Source of the DNA: Trichoplax sp. H2
Lineage: Eukaryota; Placozoa; Uniplacotomia; Trichoplacea
NCBI GenBank assembly: GCA_003344405.1
Contig: NOWV01000046.1
Location: 1-64,000 of the forward strand
Length of the DNA stretch: 64,000 nt
Direction of reading: 5' to 3'
Under the pieces are notes generated by a model that saw only the letters and a list, made by a program, of their open reading frames with translations, ran no database searches and was not told the DNA's origin. Positions 11,801 to 23,800 of the stretch are shown piece by piece. Every line of letters begins with the position of its first letter. The stretch's first letter is position 1. Made by a program: the position numbers and the translations under genes.

Positions 11801-14800
11801 AGTATTGAGCACAGCATGCTAGTTGTGTCTATCCTAGTCAATTCGATTGGGAAACGGAATAGCATGGCAAACAGTCGAATCCATAGCCTATTACCAATCG
11901 CAATGACAACGATTTAGTAAAGCGTAAAATAGAATACAACCGCCTATCCTAATCCAATGGATTGAGAAAGGGAATAGCAAACAATCTATTTAATAACGTA
12001 TTGCCAATGGCGATAATTACCATTTATTTAGCATAGAGTAAATCAGAAAACTTGCGTTTATCCTAGTCGAATAGATTGGGAAAGAAATAGCAAACAATTT
12101 ATTCAATAGCGTATTGCCAGTCACGATAATTACTATTTATTTAGTATAGAGTAAATCAGAGAACTTGCGTCTATCCTAGTCAAATAGATTGGGAAAAGGA
12201 ATAGCAAACAATTTATTCAATAGCTTATTGCCAATCGCGATAACTACTATTTATTTAGCACAGAGTAAATCACAACACTTGTGTCCACTCTAGTCGAATA
12301 GATTGGGAAAAGGAATAGCAAACAATTTATTCTATAGCCTATTGCTAATCGCGATAGTAACTATTTATTTAGCACAGAGTAAAACAGAACACTTGCGTCT
12401 ATCCCAATCGAATAGATTGAGAAAAGGAATAGCAAACAATTTATTCAATAGCTTATTGCCAGTCACGATAATTACTATTTGTTTAGTATAGAGTAAATCA
12501 GAAAACTTGCGTCTATCCTAGTCGAATAGATTGGGAAAAGGAATAGCAAACAATTTATGCTATAGCGTATTGTCCATCGCGATAATAAGTATTTATTTAG
12601 TATAGAAAACTTGCGTCTATCCTAGTCGAATAGGTTGGGAAATAGAATAAAACTAAAATTCTGTTAATCGCTATGACAACGATTTAGTCTACAGTAAAAC
12701 CAACATTTAACTCGCACGTTGAGAAAGGGAAGAAATTGTTAACGGTCTAAGAGTAACTTATTACCCAGCTTGATGATAGCCATTTATTAGTACAGTATTA
12801 CAAATACAAGTTAATTGCTAAAGAGAAGAAATCGACTAGCCTTTGTCCAACAGTAGTCTAATAATGAATTAAAAAAAATGCATTAAAAATAGTAAACAAC
12901 CCATAAATAGGGTATTGCCAAGCGCAATAAGAACGATTCTGTAATATAACGAATGCCTGCATGTTGTCATGATTCAACATCAGAAGCATCTTCTCCTGGT
13001 CCAACACTTTGGGAAAATGGACTAAAATAGGGTTAACACGATCATGATTTAGTAATATCATATATGCTTGTTGTCATGATTCACTATCAGAAAAATCCTA
13101 TCCTGGTCCAACACCTTGCGAAAATGGAATAAGATAGGGTTAACACGATCATATCATTTAGTAATATAACAAATGCTCGCATATTGTCATGATTCAACAT
13201 CAGAAAAACCTATCCTATAGGTCCAACACCTTGGGAAAGCAGAATAGAATAGTAATACAACAAATGCTCGCATGTTGTCATGATTCAACATCAGAAAAGC
13301 CTATCCTATAGGTCCAACACCTTGGGAAAGCAGAATAGAATAGTAATACAACAAATGCTCGCATGTTATCATGATTCAACATCAGAAAAACCTATCCTAT
13401 AGGCCCAACACCTTGGGAAAGCAGAATAAAATAGGGTTAACACAATCATATGATTTAGTAATATAACAAATGCCAGCATGTTATCATGATTCAACATCAG
13501 AAAAACCTATCCTATAGGCCCCTACACCTTGGGAAAGTGAAATAAATAGGGTGAACACCATTATGTTAACCATATTTAAAAAGGATTTTATAGCATATCA
13601 ATCACAATTGTTCTAACTCACTAATCTGTTACGCGTCTACTCAATTTATTAGCCACAACTTGAATTTACCAAAAATGAAATGAAATTACGCTATAAAGAG
13701 GAGCGATGGAATGCCTACAAGCAATTAAAGGAAAACTTGGAGAAATTACCGCTATCCAAAGTTAACCCTGATCATAAACCTAAAAAAGGGTAAGTCAACA
13801 AAAAAAAGGAATATTACGTTTGACTATTCCATGTCCAGATCTTATCGTTTGCTTTCATGGGTAAACGCGTATCTTTATTCAACTTGTGAGGAAGCTCTCT
13901 GTTATCCATCATCATAATAATTATGCCTGGGTTTGGTTCTACTCTTTTTTCAATGAATAATGGATCGATAGCGAACAATAACTAATTACTATTATATACT
14001 TCTTACTAAATAACTCAAGTCATTACTTTACAATATCAACTTTTCTAGCTATTCTAAAGATAATAATGTTTATTCCAAGTTATTTTTAACAGTAATTAGA
14101 TCCCATAATGACTTGGTAGCACCGCGCAATTTATCAATAGCACTGATGATTATTGACATTAGCAGCGGTGATGTAAAAAAAATGAACTAAAATTATTCAT
14201 CGACTGTTTTATCTTTCCGTACTTTATCTCACCAATTGGTTAGCAGTCATTTGACAGTAAACAGTGAATACATTGTTGATCAATATTACAGCTATCTTTC
14301 CATTATCAAATTCTAATCCTAATACGTTTTTTAACTAGGAGCATCAATTATTTATTTTTACAATTCTGCCCCTTCAATTGGCTATAATAATATCTTACAA
14401 ATAGTTAATAACAATATCTATTAGCGTAGACTAGTACAGTAATAGATTATCTAAAGCTTTATCATTAATGGTAAATCATTAAGCAAATTAATTGGCCTAA
14501 CTGCAGAGATCACTAATTAGAATTGAGTAATTTTATGAAGCCTTTCTGTGTTGATGCCCTATGACACGCGTAGTAATCATTCTTTATATCAATTACTTAC
14601 TCTATAGTGCAAGCTATTCCTCAATTGATCTTCTACACTAGAATCATGTTTCCACATCAGCAAATATCTTGTCTCTCAGCCTTACTAAAAACACTCATTT
14701 TTTTTTATCTCTATTAATCAATATTTTATGACTTTTCAATATCGCTACACTGGTACAACATCCCCCGTACATGACTCTACTTGCTTATACTACGTTGTGC

Positions 14801-17800
14801 TTTTAATGTTGACCAATTTCCAATTTAGCCCAATCTATAATAGAGGCTACCACCAGTATACTACTTACAGATACATGCCGATAATTTTTAAGAATAATGG
14901 CGAAGAATATCGCCTAATATGGACTAGGCTATCTTAAACTTTTACCATCACTAATAGCATACCAGTAGAATAAAGCCATGATAAATGATTCTATTAATTC
15001 TATTTTAGAACAGTTAACCAATTAAATAATGATGCCTTGTAAATGAATCTTACCTACACGTATTTCTGCTTACAAACAGGGGTCATATAATTAATGCTTC
15101 AATGTTGATGAATGAAGACAGCGAATCAACTCTCACTAAATCTGATACTGCATTAACATTTACCTTAGAGGTAAGCTCTTATCTATGCTAAATACCTGTA
15201 TATTAACTAAACAACTAAAGCTATCTATCAAAAGATCTACAATCGTTTTATTATACCATCAGACTTTCTTATATTATATAAATAGCACTCATAATATGGA
15301 AATAGTGCTGTTTGTGTAAACTCATACGACAATTGATTACATAAATTCTGAAACAGAATTATCAGTCAATATGCTCATACTGGTTAAATAGGCTAACAAA
15401 ATGACTATAACTATCTACGAGGGCAATAATTTCAATTTTAAATATATATCAACTGCTGTTATATTAGTTCTAGTTCTAATAAACCCGAAATAGTACTGCT
15501 TACCTATACGATAAAACAATTATCTATATGACGTCTGAAAATAAAATTATAAAGAAAGCACTACCATCGTAGTTGAATAAATTAACTAAGTAATTCTAAA
15601 TATTTAATTGCAATCATTTAATTTTAAATGCATACTTGCTACTATTATATTAGTACTAATAAAGTTGGAAATAGTGTTGCTGCTGACCTATACGATAAAA
15701 CAATTGTTTAAATAGATTCTGAAACTGAATGAGAAATAAACATAACCATCTTAGCTAAATAGATTAACTAAACGACTACCACTATTTACTAATAAATTTG
15801 CAATAATTTTGAAAGATTTAGTTACTACTGTTCTAGAAACAGTGAAGCTCACCTATATGATAAAATAACAAAACAATTTGTCTCTATAACTTCTAAAACT
15901 GAGTTTCAAATATGTATTAATAATAATTACCATTATTGCCACTTATAAAATTATAAATATATGGAATTAGGCCTCTTTAACCAATTCATTGGTTCATTTT
16001 ATGACTGTATGTTTTCATTATTATACCTTAGGTCATTATACACGAAGTACAAGGAATTAGCTTTTTACAACCCCATAAAATCGTTTATTGCACCATGGAG
16101 GTAGGTATCATATTTACAGTACTATTTTAATGCAGTAAGGGATACATGTTCTCGTACAAACTTTGACCTGAAATAGACTGACATAAAGCTTATTCAATAC
16201 TAGATTGAAGGTGGAGAAAAACTTCGTACAGATGCTGCCCTTGCAGATAAGCCAAAGTCAGTCACTATTTTGTATTTCCTTTAGTTCATCTACGTTACAG
16301 TAGTAGACTATTTTTTTATTGCTACTGCATAAAACTCGTAAATTATACCATCAATAAATACCTGTATCTTTACCTTGACTTTATAACATAACATCATTAC
16401 ATACGCCCATTGTGTAGTAATAACACGTATTCTTCACTACAGATGGCGCACTCAAGGTGATTTTAAGAGTAATCAACCTCTACCCGTTCTAAAAATCAAA
16501 TTATACACCGAAAATTCTAGTCTCATTAGTTTAGATGATAAAGAATTAGGAAGGGTATGTAAAACTTTTCTCGTCAGTTATAATCATACACAGAATTCCA
16601 TATTGACCTCTATTATTTTCATGAATCAACGCAGTTGGTACTATATCCTAATTCAAATTGGCTTGAGACGCCTGATAATTATGTCATGACGCCAAAACAT
16701 CATCAAAGTAATAATGATAAAATAAAAATTAAAATTGGTGTCAAAATGGATAAACCACAAGGAATGAAAAAATGCGGGTAAATCATGTCATTCTTTGAAA
16801 TATCGAGACTGCAATCGGAGTTAAATCATTTCTATATCCCATACTTCCGTCACAGTTATCTATACTGCATGGGTCAAAGCCATTGGAAAAAGTGGAAGAA
16901 GCGTTTTTTCGTTCTAATTCAAGTAAGTTCTTCTATTGATGGGAATTCTTTTCAATTATGATGTGTTACTAATAATCTGCATTGAATAGGTCAGTCAGTA
17001 TACGTTCGCTTTGTGCAGCTATCATACGAAAAAATCTGATCCTCAAGAGATGATTCAAGTTGATGGTTACACCGTTGATTACACCGATAGTCCACCTGGT
17101 CAGCTAAAACATAACTTAATCAACCCAAGATAATACAATTTTAGCACTTGAAACTTCAACTGAACAATAACAGAATGATTCATAATAGACTAATAACCAT
17201 GCCCTATATATTTTTTCATAGACGAAAACTGCAAAAGTGAAAACAAAGCTGAACTATTCCACTTTAAGGGCGTCAAAGAGGGTGACTGGATCTATTTCGC
17301 TTCTGCGGATGAAAATGATAGGCAACTTTGGATTCAAAAGCTCTATCAAGCAACTGGACAAACCCATAAACCTATCCCGCATAATAGTGTTTCTATTTCT
17401 CTTAGTTCTGGCAAAAGTATGCAAAAGAATCTTGTATTTTATTTTTTAATAAAGAATTAATCTAATTGCACTTTTAGTGCCTAAGATAATTTACTAGATA
17501 AGGTTATATGTTAACAACATAGTGATATATCTTTCCTTTATTATCATCAGCGACAGAACGTAGCAGAGCGCGGAAGCATGGTATGGAAGATTTTGTCCAA
17601 GCAAATCCACTCGATTTTGATCATAACCGTCTGTTTGCACAATTGCAATCATTATCGTTGGAAAAGCGTTTAAATGATAATTACACCAGTCTGGTAAGCG
17701 ATTGTTATGGCATATCCCTATAAGCTATGTTGCACAATCAAATCAACTTTAAATGGATAGCTAGCATTTACGCTTTGCAATAATACAAATTTTAGGGTTG

Positions 17801-20800
17801 GCTATCGCCTGGACAAAAATTTCTTCTTGATGAATTTAGCTCTCGATATGGTGTTCGAAACTGCTATCGACATCTTTCCTACATCGATGAACTCTTAACC
17901 TATGCCGATAAGGGCCAAATGATTGACGCTACTCTGATACAGTACAGCTATATGCATTGCATTTCTCACTTTAAAAACAGTGGGTTAGTATTTTTTAGCA
18001 CATGATACCTAATTAATTCATAAGCTATTTACTACTAGGTTAAAAAGTAATAATTAAATTGATTGATCCTCATTTCAGTAGTGTTACTATAACAGTCGAT
18101 GAAAAAGAAATGTACGACGACATAAATTCAAAATTACAAACCTGGCTGACAAAGAATATTACTAACTTTTGGTATGAATTACTAATTGATAAACTTTCAA
18201 TAATCGTATTTGCATCACTCTTTGAGATTAACTTAAAATCATTGAATCGCATATTACATCGATAAATCGTACTATCTATATTTTTTCTTTTTAGGAATTA
18301 CTATCCCTTTGGAAAACCAGATGGAGCATTAAAGGCTACCGTACAACTGTTTGAAAAGGTACTTTATCGCACGTAACGCAATCCGAAAGTTATCATCAAA
18401 ATTATGTAGACAATTTCTTTAACTTGAAACTATCTACTAAAATTCACTATAGCTAAAAATGGACGACGGTCGAAAAACAGAAAATCAACAAAAAGAATTT
18501 GCTGCGGAGATGAAAAAGTTAATGGAAATTGCTGCCTTAGAAAATTATACTTCCCTTTCATCATACGTACAAGCATCTGGTATAAATAATTTATTCCTTC
18601 AATTGATATCGTTGCAATCAAAACATTTTACATTGACAATATTTCTTCAGCTACCAATGGAAGTGCAACCGATTACGAAAAAAAGTTAGAAGAAGTACTT
18701 GTATTAGCAGAGTCCTGCCGAGACCTACTGAGAATGACAGAAGAATACTATGATGATGTCAGAATTATTACCTAATTGTGTTAATAAATCATTCCTTACA
18801 TATAGTAATATATCTGCTTAATCATATCATAGATATGGAGCAAATTTCCTGGACTATTGAATTATCATTCTGAAGTTTTGTGGTCACTTTTCTCGGTGGA
18901 CATGGATGATGCAATTAAAGCACAACCGGAAGATACTTGGAACTGTTTTATGCTGTTTCAACTTCTTAACGATTACCTTAAAAGCGAACGTAAGTATAGC
19001 TTAGAAAGAGATGGATATTTCTCACAGTGAAAATGTTTTCTTCGGTTTAATTTGAATACTTTTACATATAGCCAATTTGCGAAATGGAAAATTTCACAAG
19101 CATCTTAGAGTTCTGTTCGCTCCGAAAGTTATACGATATATTGACTTGATGGAATCGTCTATAGCCTTATCAATTAATGTCAACTTTCAGAAAGAAACAT
19201 GGATACACGTTGAGTAAGTAAATTGCTCCAGTGAATGAATAGAATTTGATGGATTACTACTTTATGCGTGTTTCTGTATGCGTATGATAATTTTATTCAA
19301 CTGCTGTTATTAGGGGTGGCAATGCAGCTTCTGAAGACCTACTGTACAAATTGGGCAAACTACAACAGTTTGTAAGCTACCTAAGTTGGCCGGATGAAGT
19401 TTTCGGAAAGCATTTAACTCAACGGATAAATCTTATGGCAGCAGATATGATAGGATCGTGCGTTAAAAGGTACAGTATTCATGAAGCCATGCAATTACTA
19501 TGATGCAAATGACACCTTTACAAGATCTAACACTTGCTACATTGCTATTGATACGTATAGAACTTCTGACTTTTTCGAGACAAAGCTGAAGCGAAAAAGA
19601 CGAAATATAGACTATCTATTACCTCCAGAGATCTGTGTTGCGATTAACGTGGTCGTATCCTGTCTTAAACAGGTAAAGCCTGAATTAATCAATACGTCTT
19701 AACGTAGTGTTATTTGTGCAATATATGAGATCATAATCGTTTATACTGTATTGCTTTGCAATATGCAGTTACCAGAACTATGCGGTGGTGAAGTGGATGG
19801 AGGGCAGGTAAGCCTTTCTGTAAATTATTAAGCGATATATAGACAAAATCACTACATGTAGCGCTTTACTTTGAGATAATTTGTTAATATATATCGATTC
19901 GTCATCAATGTCAGCATCATTATCATACCGATATCAATACCTATCTTAATGACACGTTGGTCATGTTTAGAAACCAGTTAATCGAAAAGGTAAATTCTTA
20001 AATTATTACGTAGCTAATTCAGTAATTCTGTTATATATTTATAATGGATGAACTTTTATTATCCAACAGCTTAATGCAGCTATTGAAGCTGTACTATCTA
20101 AGCTTTCCAATTATGACGAAGGAACAATTACCGCATCATTATTTTCGTGGATGGTTAGTAATCACGTTATAATTTCACACTATATTTATTTACTGTGTAC
20201 CAATGCTCATAATGCACATTATTTTGGCCATGTCAGAAACCTGGTGATGAACTAGCAACCAACTACATAAAAAGCGTTGGCCGTAATTTAAAAATGTTGA
20301 GCGATAAAATCATCTATGAGAAATTCATGGGGCCGCTATTCTGCGTAAGTCATCATTGTTATCTTACAGCCACTTGCACTAGGCTACTTCTCAACTTAAC
20401 ACAAGGTGATTATTATCAAAATTAGTGTTGGTATGAGAAAATTTTATACCTGATAAATGAATGGCTTACTGACCGCTTGGATGTTTCCCTGCATCCATAC
20501 CAAATATCAACAATTTCCTTACTTATGCAGGTATGAGCATGAAGCATAGTACGGTATATGTACTTGCGTTGCGCGTTCAATAACACGATTTCGAAATGGC
20601 AATAAATCAATTGGTGCTATTAAACTAAGCCTATACCATTAGAATTTTAAGGCACTAATTAGTTGAAAATTGAATCAATTGCATTTGAACCTTTAGGGTT
20701 TGACTGAATATTTTGAAGGTGTTGGCGTACCAGAGTCTATCATGAAGAACCATTTGTATCATTCAATTAGCACCCATATACAGATCGAGCAAGGGTCCAA

Positions 20801-20849
20801 CCGCGATGCCGATAATCAGGGCAATACAGTTATAGATTCATCGACATAA
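5876..20849 (+). CDS. CADPS: Calcium-dependent secretion activator (CAPS), complete, 27 exons, 1,267 aa
   Basis: CAPS proteins prime dense-core vesicles for Ca2+-triggered exocytosis, binding phosphoinositides and SNAREs. Exons: 5876-6769, 11561-11641, 13653-13789, 15080-15170, 16032-16100, 16204-16256, 16443-16554, 16635-16777, 16856-16922, 16990-17098, 17222-17416, 17551-17693, 17796-17983, 18079-18171, 18295-18358, 18453-18579, 18651-18757, 18833-18989, 19072-19213, 19314-19469, 19561-19672, 19769-19807, 19915-19989, 20070-20153, 20237-20344, 20426-20530, 20697-20849; all GT-AG, frame continuous. Order: acidic/Ser-Gly-rich N-terminus; conserved block with [16 protein letters not shown] and [14 protein letters not shown] (about 125-298); C2-like region (about 390-500; HKIVYCTME); PH domain (about 527-632; [21 protein letters not shown]); linker with RKHGMEDF and GWLSPGQ; MUN/DUF1041 region (about 850-1130; KLSNYDEGT). 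ATG 5876 is preferred because [12 protein letters not shown] resembles vertebrate CAPS N-termini. Length is close to vertebrate CAPS1. The C-terminal tail is short and divergent. Least certain: the short intron 18580-18650. Confidence 0.97.
9711..10640. repeat. Tandem repeat, 220-bp unit, four copies, in CADPS intron 1
   Basis: Copies start at 9711, 9931, 10205 and 10425, each with 'ctaactacaccaacggagta'. Steps are 220, 274 and 220 bp. The extra 54 bp in the second copy equals a 20-N gap plus a 34-bp duplicated flank, so the true period is probably 220 throughout. The first three copies are essentially identical; the last diverges near its end ('gtagaatgc' replaces 'gtacaaatc'). Confidence 0.95.
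10074..10093. other. Assembly gap, 20 Ns, probably artefactual
   Basis: The 34 bases before the gap, ending in 'gcccaaccactgta', are repeated exactly after it. Removing the Ns and one flank restores the 220-bp repeat period. The gap therefore looks like an unmerged overlap in a repeat, possibly with copies collapsed. Confidence 0.9.
11815..12650. repeat. Tandem repeat, 114-bp unit, about eight copies, in CADPS intron 2
   Basis: A 'gattgggaaaaggaatagca' element recurs at 11843, 11959, 12073, 12187, 12301, 12415, 12529 and (diverged) 12631, giving spacings of 116, 114, 114, 114, 114, 114 and 102. Each unit ends with 'cttgcgtctatcctagtcga'. The array lies wholly within intron 2 (11642-13652). 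Confidence 0.93.
12925..13560. repeat. Tandem repeat, about 91-115-bp unit, six copies, in CADPS intron 2
   Basis: Units carry 'catgattcaacatcagaaaa' and 'ccaacaccttgggaaa', with starts near 12961, 13068, 13181, 13272, 13363 and 13478. Two units lack an internal stretch of about 20 bp ('gggttaacacgatcatat'), which explains the two spacing classes (about 91 and 107-115). It follows the 114-bp array closely but is unrelated in sequence. Confidence 0.88.
15280..15950. repeat. Diverged tandem repeat, about 180-bp unit, in CADPS intron 4
   Basis: A motif of the form 'gaaatagtgctg ... tacgataaaacaattg ... tctgaaactgaa' appears near 15296, 15488, 15668 and 15838. The copies are strongly diverged, so this array is older than those in introns 1 and 2. 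It occupies most of intron 4 (15171-16031). Intron 3 (13790-15079) shows no repeat or coding signal. Confidence 0.65.
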
Positions 20850-23800
20850 AGGTCTTTAGCGTAGAATGGTATTACTATATAAATTTCTAACTACGCCTTA
20901 CTTAATCCAATCTCAAGAAATTAATATACGGACCCGACTTTCAATGATAATTAAACTCATACTCTAGATACATGGTCCTAATTACATTTATTCTACCAGC
21001 AATGAAATTGTCATGAATTGCAACGTAGTTTCAGGTTTATCAATATATCCAAATTTATATTCGATATTAGTTTAACTTAGAAATTTATTTATCATTTGCT
21101 TTACTCGGATTTTTAAACGCAAACTGTGTCGGTTCATTGTAATAGTTATTAACTTTACCTAAGTTGAGATCGTAGGCATTTCGTATTGGTATTTATACTA
21201 CACCATGACGCAGTAAAATAACAACTGCTGTTAAGTAACCAATTCGTATTGGACAAAGACTGTAAACTTCTCCCGTTCTTGGAAGGGTAACATTACTCTG
21301 AGATGAGAGTTTCTGAAACATGGAAGAAGATAATGTATTAATTTTATGGCTATTTAACATACGCCGTATTGTTTTATGTTAATTACTAGCTAATATGCGT
21401 AATAATAATGAATGTTAGCCAATTACGGTATTCTTGTAATGCATTATAATGTAGGTAAATTTCTTTTTTTATTACTATTCTGCTCTGTGAACAGTTATAC
21501 TTTATATTATGGCGTTAAAAATAATACATAATTGTGCATAGTACCATCCATGTATGCGTATATTGCTATAACATGTGAAATTATCGTAATGGTATCATTT
21601 TAATTTAGATTGCTAACCATCTAGTTTTAGTAACATTTCTTTATCTACGTGTATAAAGATATCTCTTTACAGCTTTGAATGAAAATAAATTATTTATCAC
21701 TATACAGTTAGCCACTAAATATAATAAAAGCTTAGTTCTTGGAAGATAATATTTTTGAAATCAGCACTTACATTAAATGTTATTAATAAGCGATAATTTT
21801 TCTGAATCCATTTCGTCAATGCATTGACATTATGTATTTAAGTGATCTATACTCTTAAAACTTATTATAATATCCATTAACTTTAGTTAAATAGAACTCG
21901 CTGATATCAACACGTGATTTCGGCCCCGGTTTAAACGCCTATTTAAGGCCCAGATATTATGGTTTGAGTCACAATGATGCCCATTTGTTTTTTATCTTTC
22001 CCCTAAACTACATGAAATAACAAAATCGGATGATATATCACCATCATTGTATAACAATCTAATTACGGTAAAACTGTAGTAATAGAATCTTAGTTATGAT
22101 TATAGAACTAAATTATTCTACTGTCACTGCTTAAACTCTGCGAGAAGGAAACGTAAACTAAACAGTCTATAACTACTGACTTAAACGTTAAATACATAGC
22201 AAAGTACCGTAAAAATAGAACTTTATTAGCACAAATACATCCACAACTTTTCACAACTCAGCTCAACTCCTTCTTACTCAAAATGTTTCCGTTTATATAT
22301 AGGAACCTTCAGGGACTATGGGTGGAGGTAAAATTTTTTCTTTAATAGTCCCTGTAACTGTCTCACTTGTAAGGAACAATAACAATATTATTATTATACC
22401 TTACTAGGAAAGACAAGTCGAACTAAGATGTTCCTTACATAGCTTTTCTATCAGTATTCAGTATTGCAATTATTAATATTTGAGTAAATGGAGTGCTAAT
22501 TTCTGTACTATAAGAGTATATTTTAACTCTGATTAATTGCAAAGTTACCATGACAAAATCAGAAGTAATCAAACAGATAGCAATATCAGCTCTCTTTTAA
22601 GTATTCTAAATACGCTAATTTAATATCCATCTGCTGTAGTTTAGTAGCAACGAACAAATTGCGGAATATTTTACCGGAAAAGAGTAAAGGAAAGTTCAAT
22701 TAGTAATCTTTTATACGTGAATTCTCGGCAAACTGCAGTAAATTCCCCGAGAGATCTAACTGTGTTTAATATCACCAACAATTGTGTTAATTTAAATAGT
22801 AACTTTTTCATTGCAATTTCTTATTGTGATTTTTTTACCGTGAATAAACATTAGTGGATTTCTGCATAAAATTGCCTTATAGGATATTTAAATGACGGCA
22901 AGCAAGCAATTCTTATATTCTGTTTTATAGTTTCTATTAGTATCTATAGCATAATCCATCTATCTTCACCTAAATTGTATGGGTCTAACTGAAAGCATGG
23001 TTGACTTATCCTGAAGTCATTGTAAATTATTCTTCCATTCTGGCTTATATTTTCGAATTACAGTTACAACCTGTCTCTCTCTTCATTTCACTTCCATAAT
23101 TCTTAACGAAATCATTATTGATTCATCCTGCTCAAATTATTAATAGCTCATCAGTTTTATCTTGTAACATGTGCCAATATCTATAACTCTGTTACCGTCT
23201 AAGTACAAAATCCAGTCAATTCGCGAACTGCCTAGTCAATTTATGTTATTAACCGATGCAAATGATTTAAGGCTAATGTTGAGTGTAACAGTAAATGTCA
23301 GAATCAGAGAACTTGTAAAAATAAATAAAAATTTTCATCATCAGAACATTATCAATTCAATAAAAACTACTTATTTGATAGTAGTATCTCTAAATGTTTG
23401 GCAATTACTTCAGTAATTGCAAGTTACACACGTATTGATTATTTGAATCAGTCTATTATTACTATTATAATCGTCAAAGAAATATAGATTCTCTGTTTTT
23501 TTAGTAATATTACTGCATGAATAACGATAATTTCTCTAATTTATAAAGAAAGACGGTTTCTCTGATTTACGTGTTTTGGTATTTTTGCAGTTTGCGAACT
23601 GACTAGGCATCTCGCAAATACACTGAACTTCACTTCACACCCAAACGGGTACAGGTCTATCTGAATACAGAATATATCACTGAATTAAATTAATAAATTT
23701 AAAAGAGTAATTTAAAATTGTATTGAATAGATTCCAATTGCTATACTGTAAACGTGGGTGAATGCATAATTGTAGTAAAGTAGTGAAAAAGTATGATCGA

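Noticed and set aside
11815-13560. CRISPR-like array in CADPS intron 2
   Set aside because: Units are 91-116 bp with whole-unit similarity and no unique spacers, in a eukaryotic intron; these are minisatellites.
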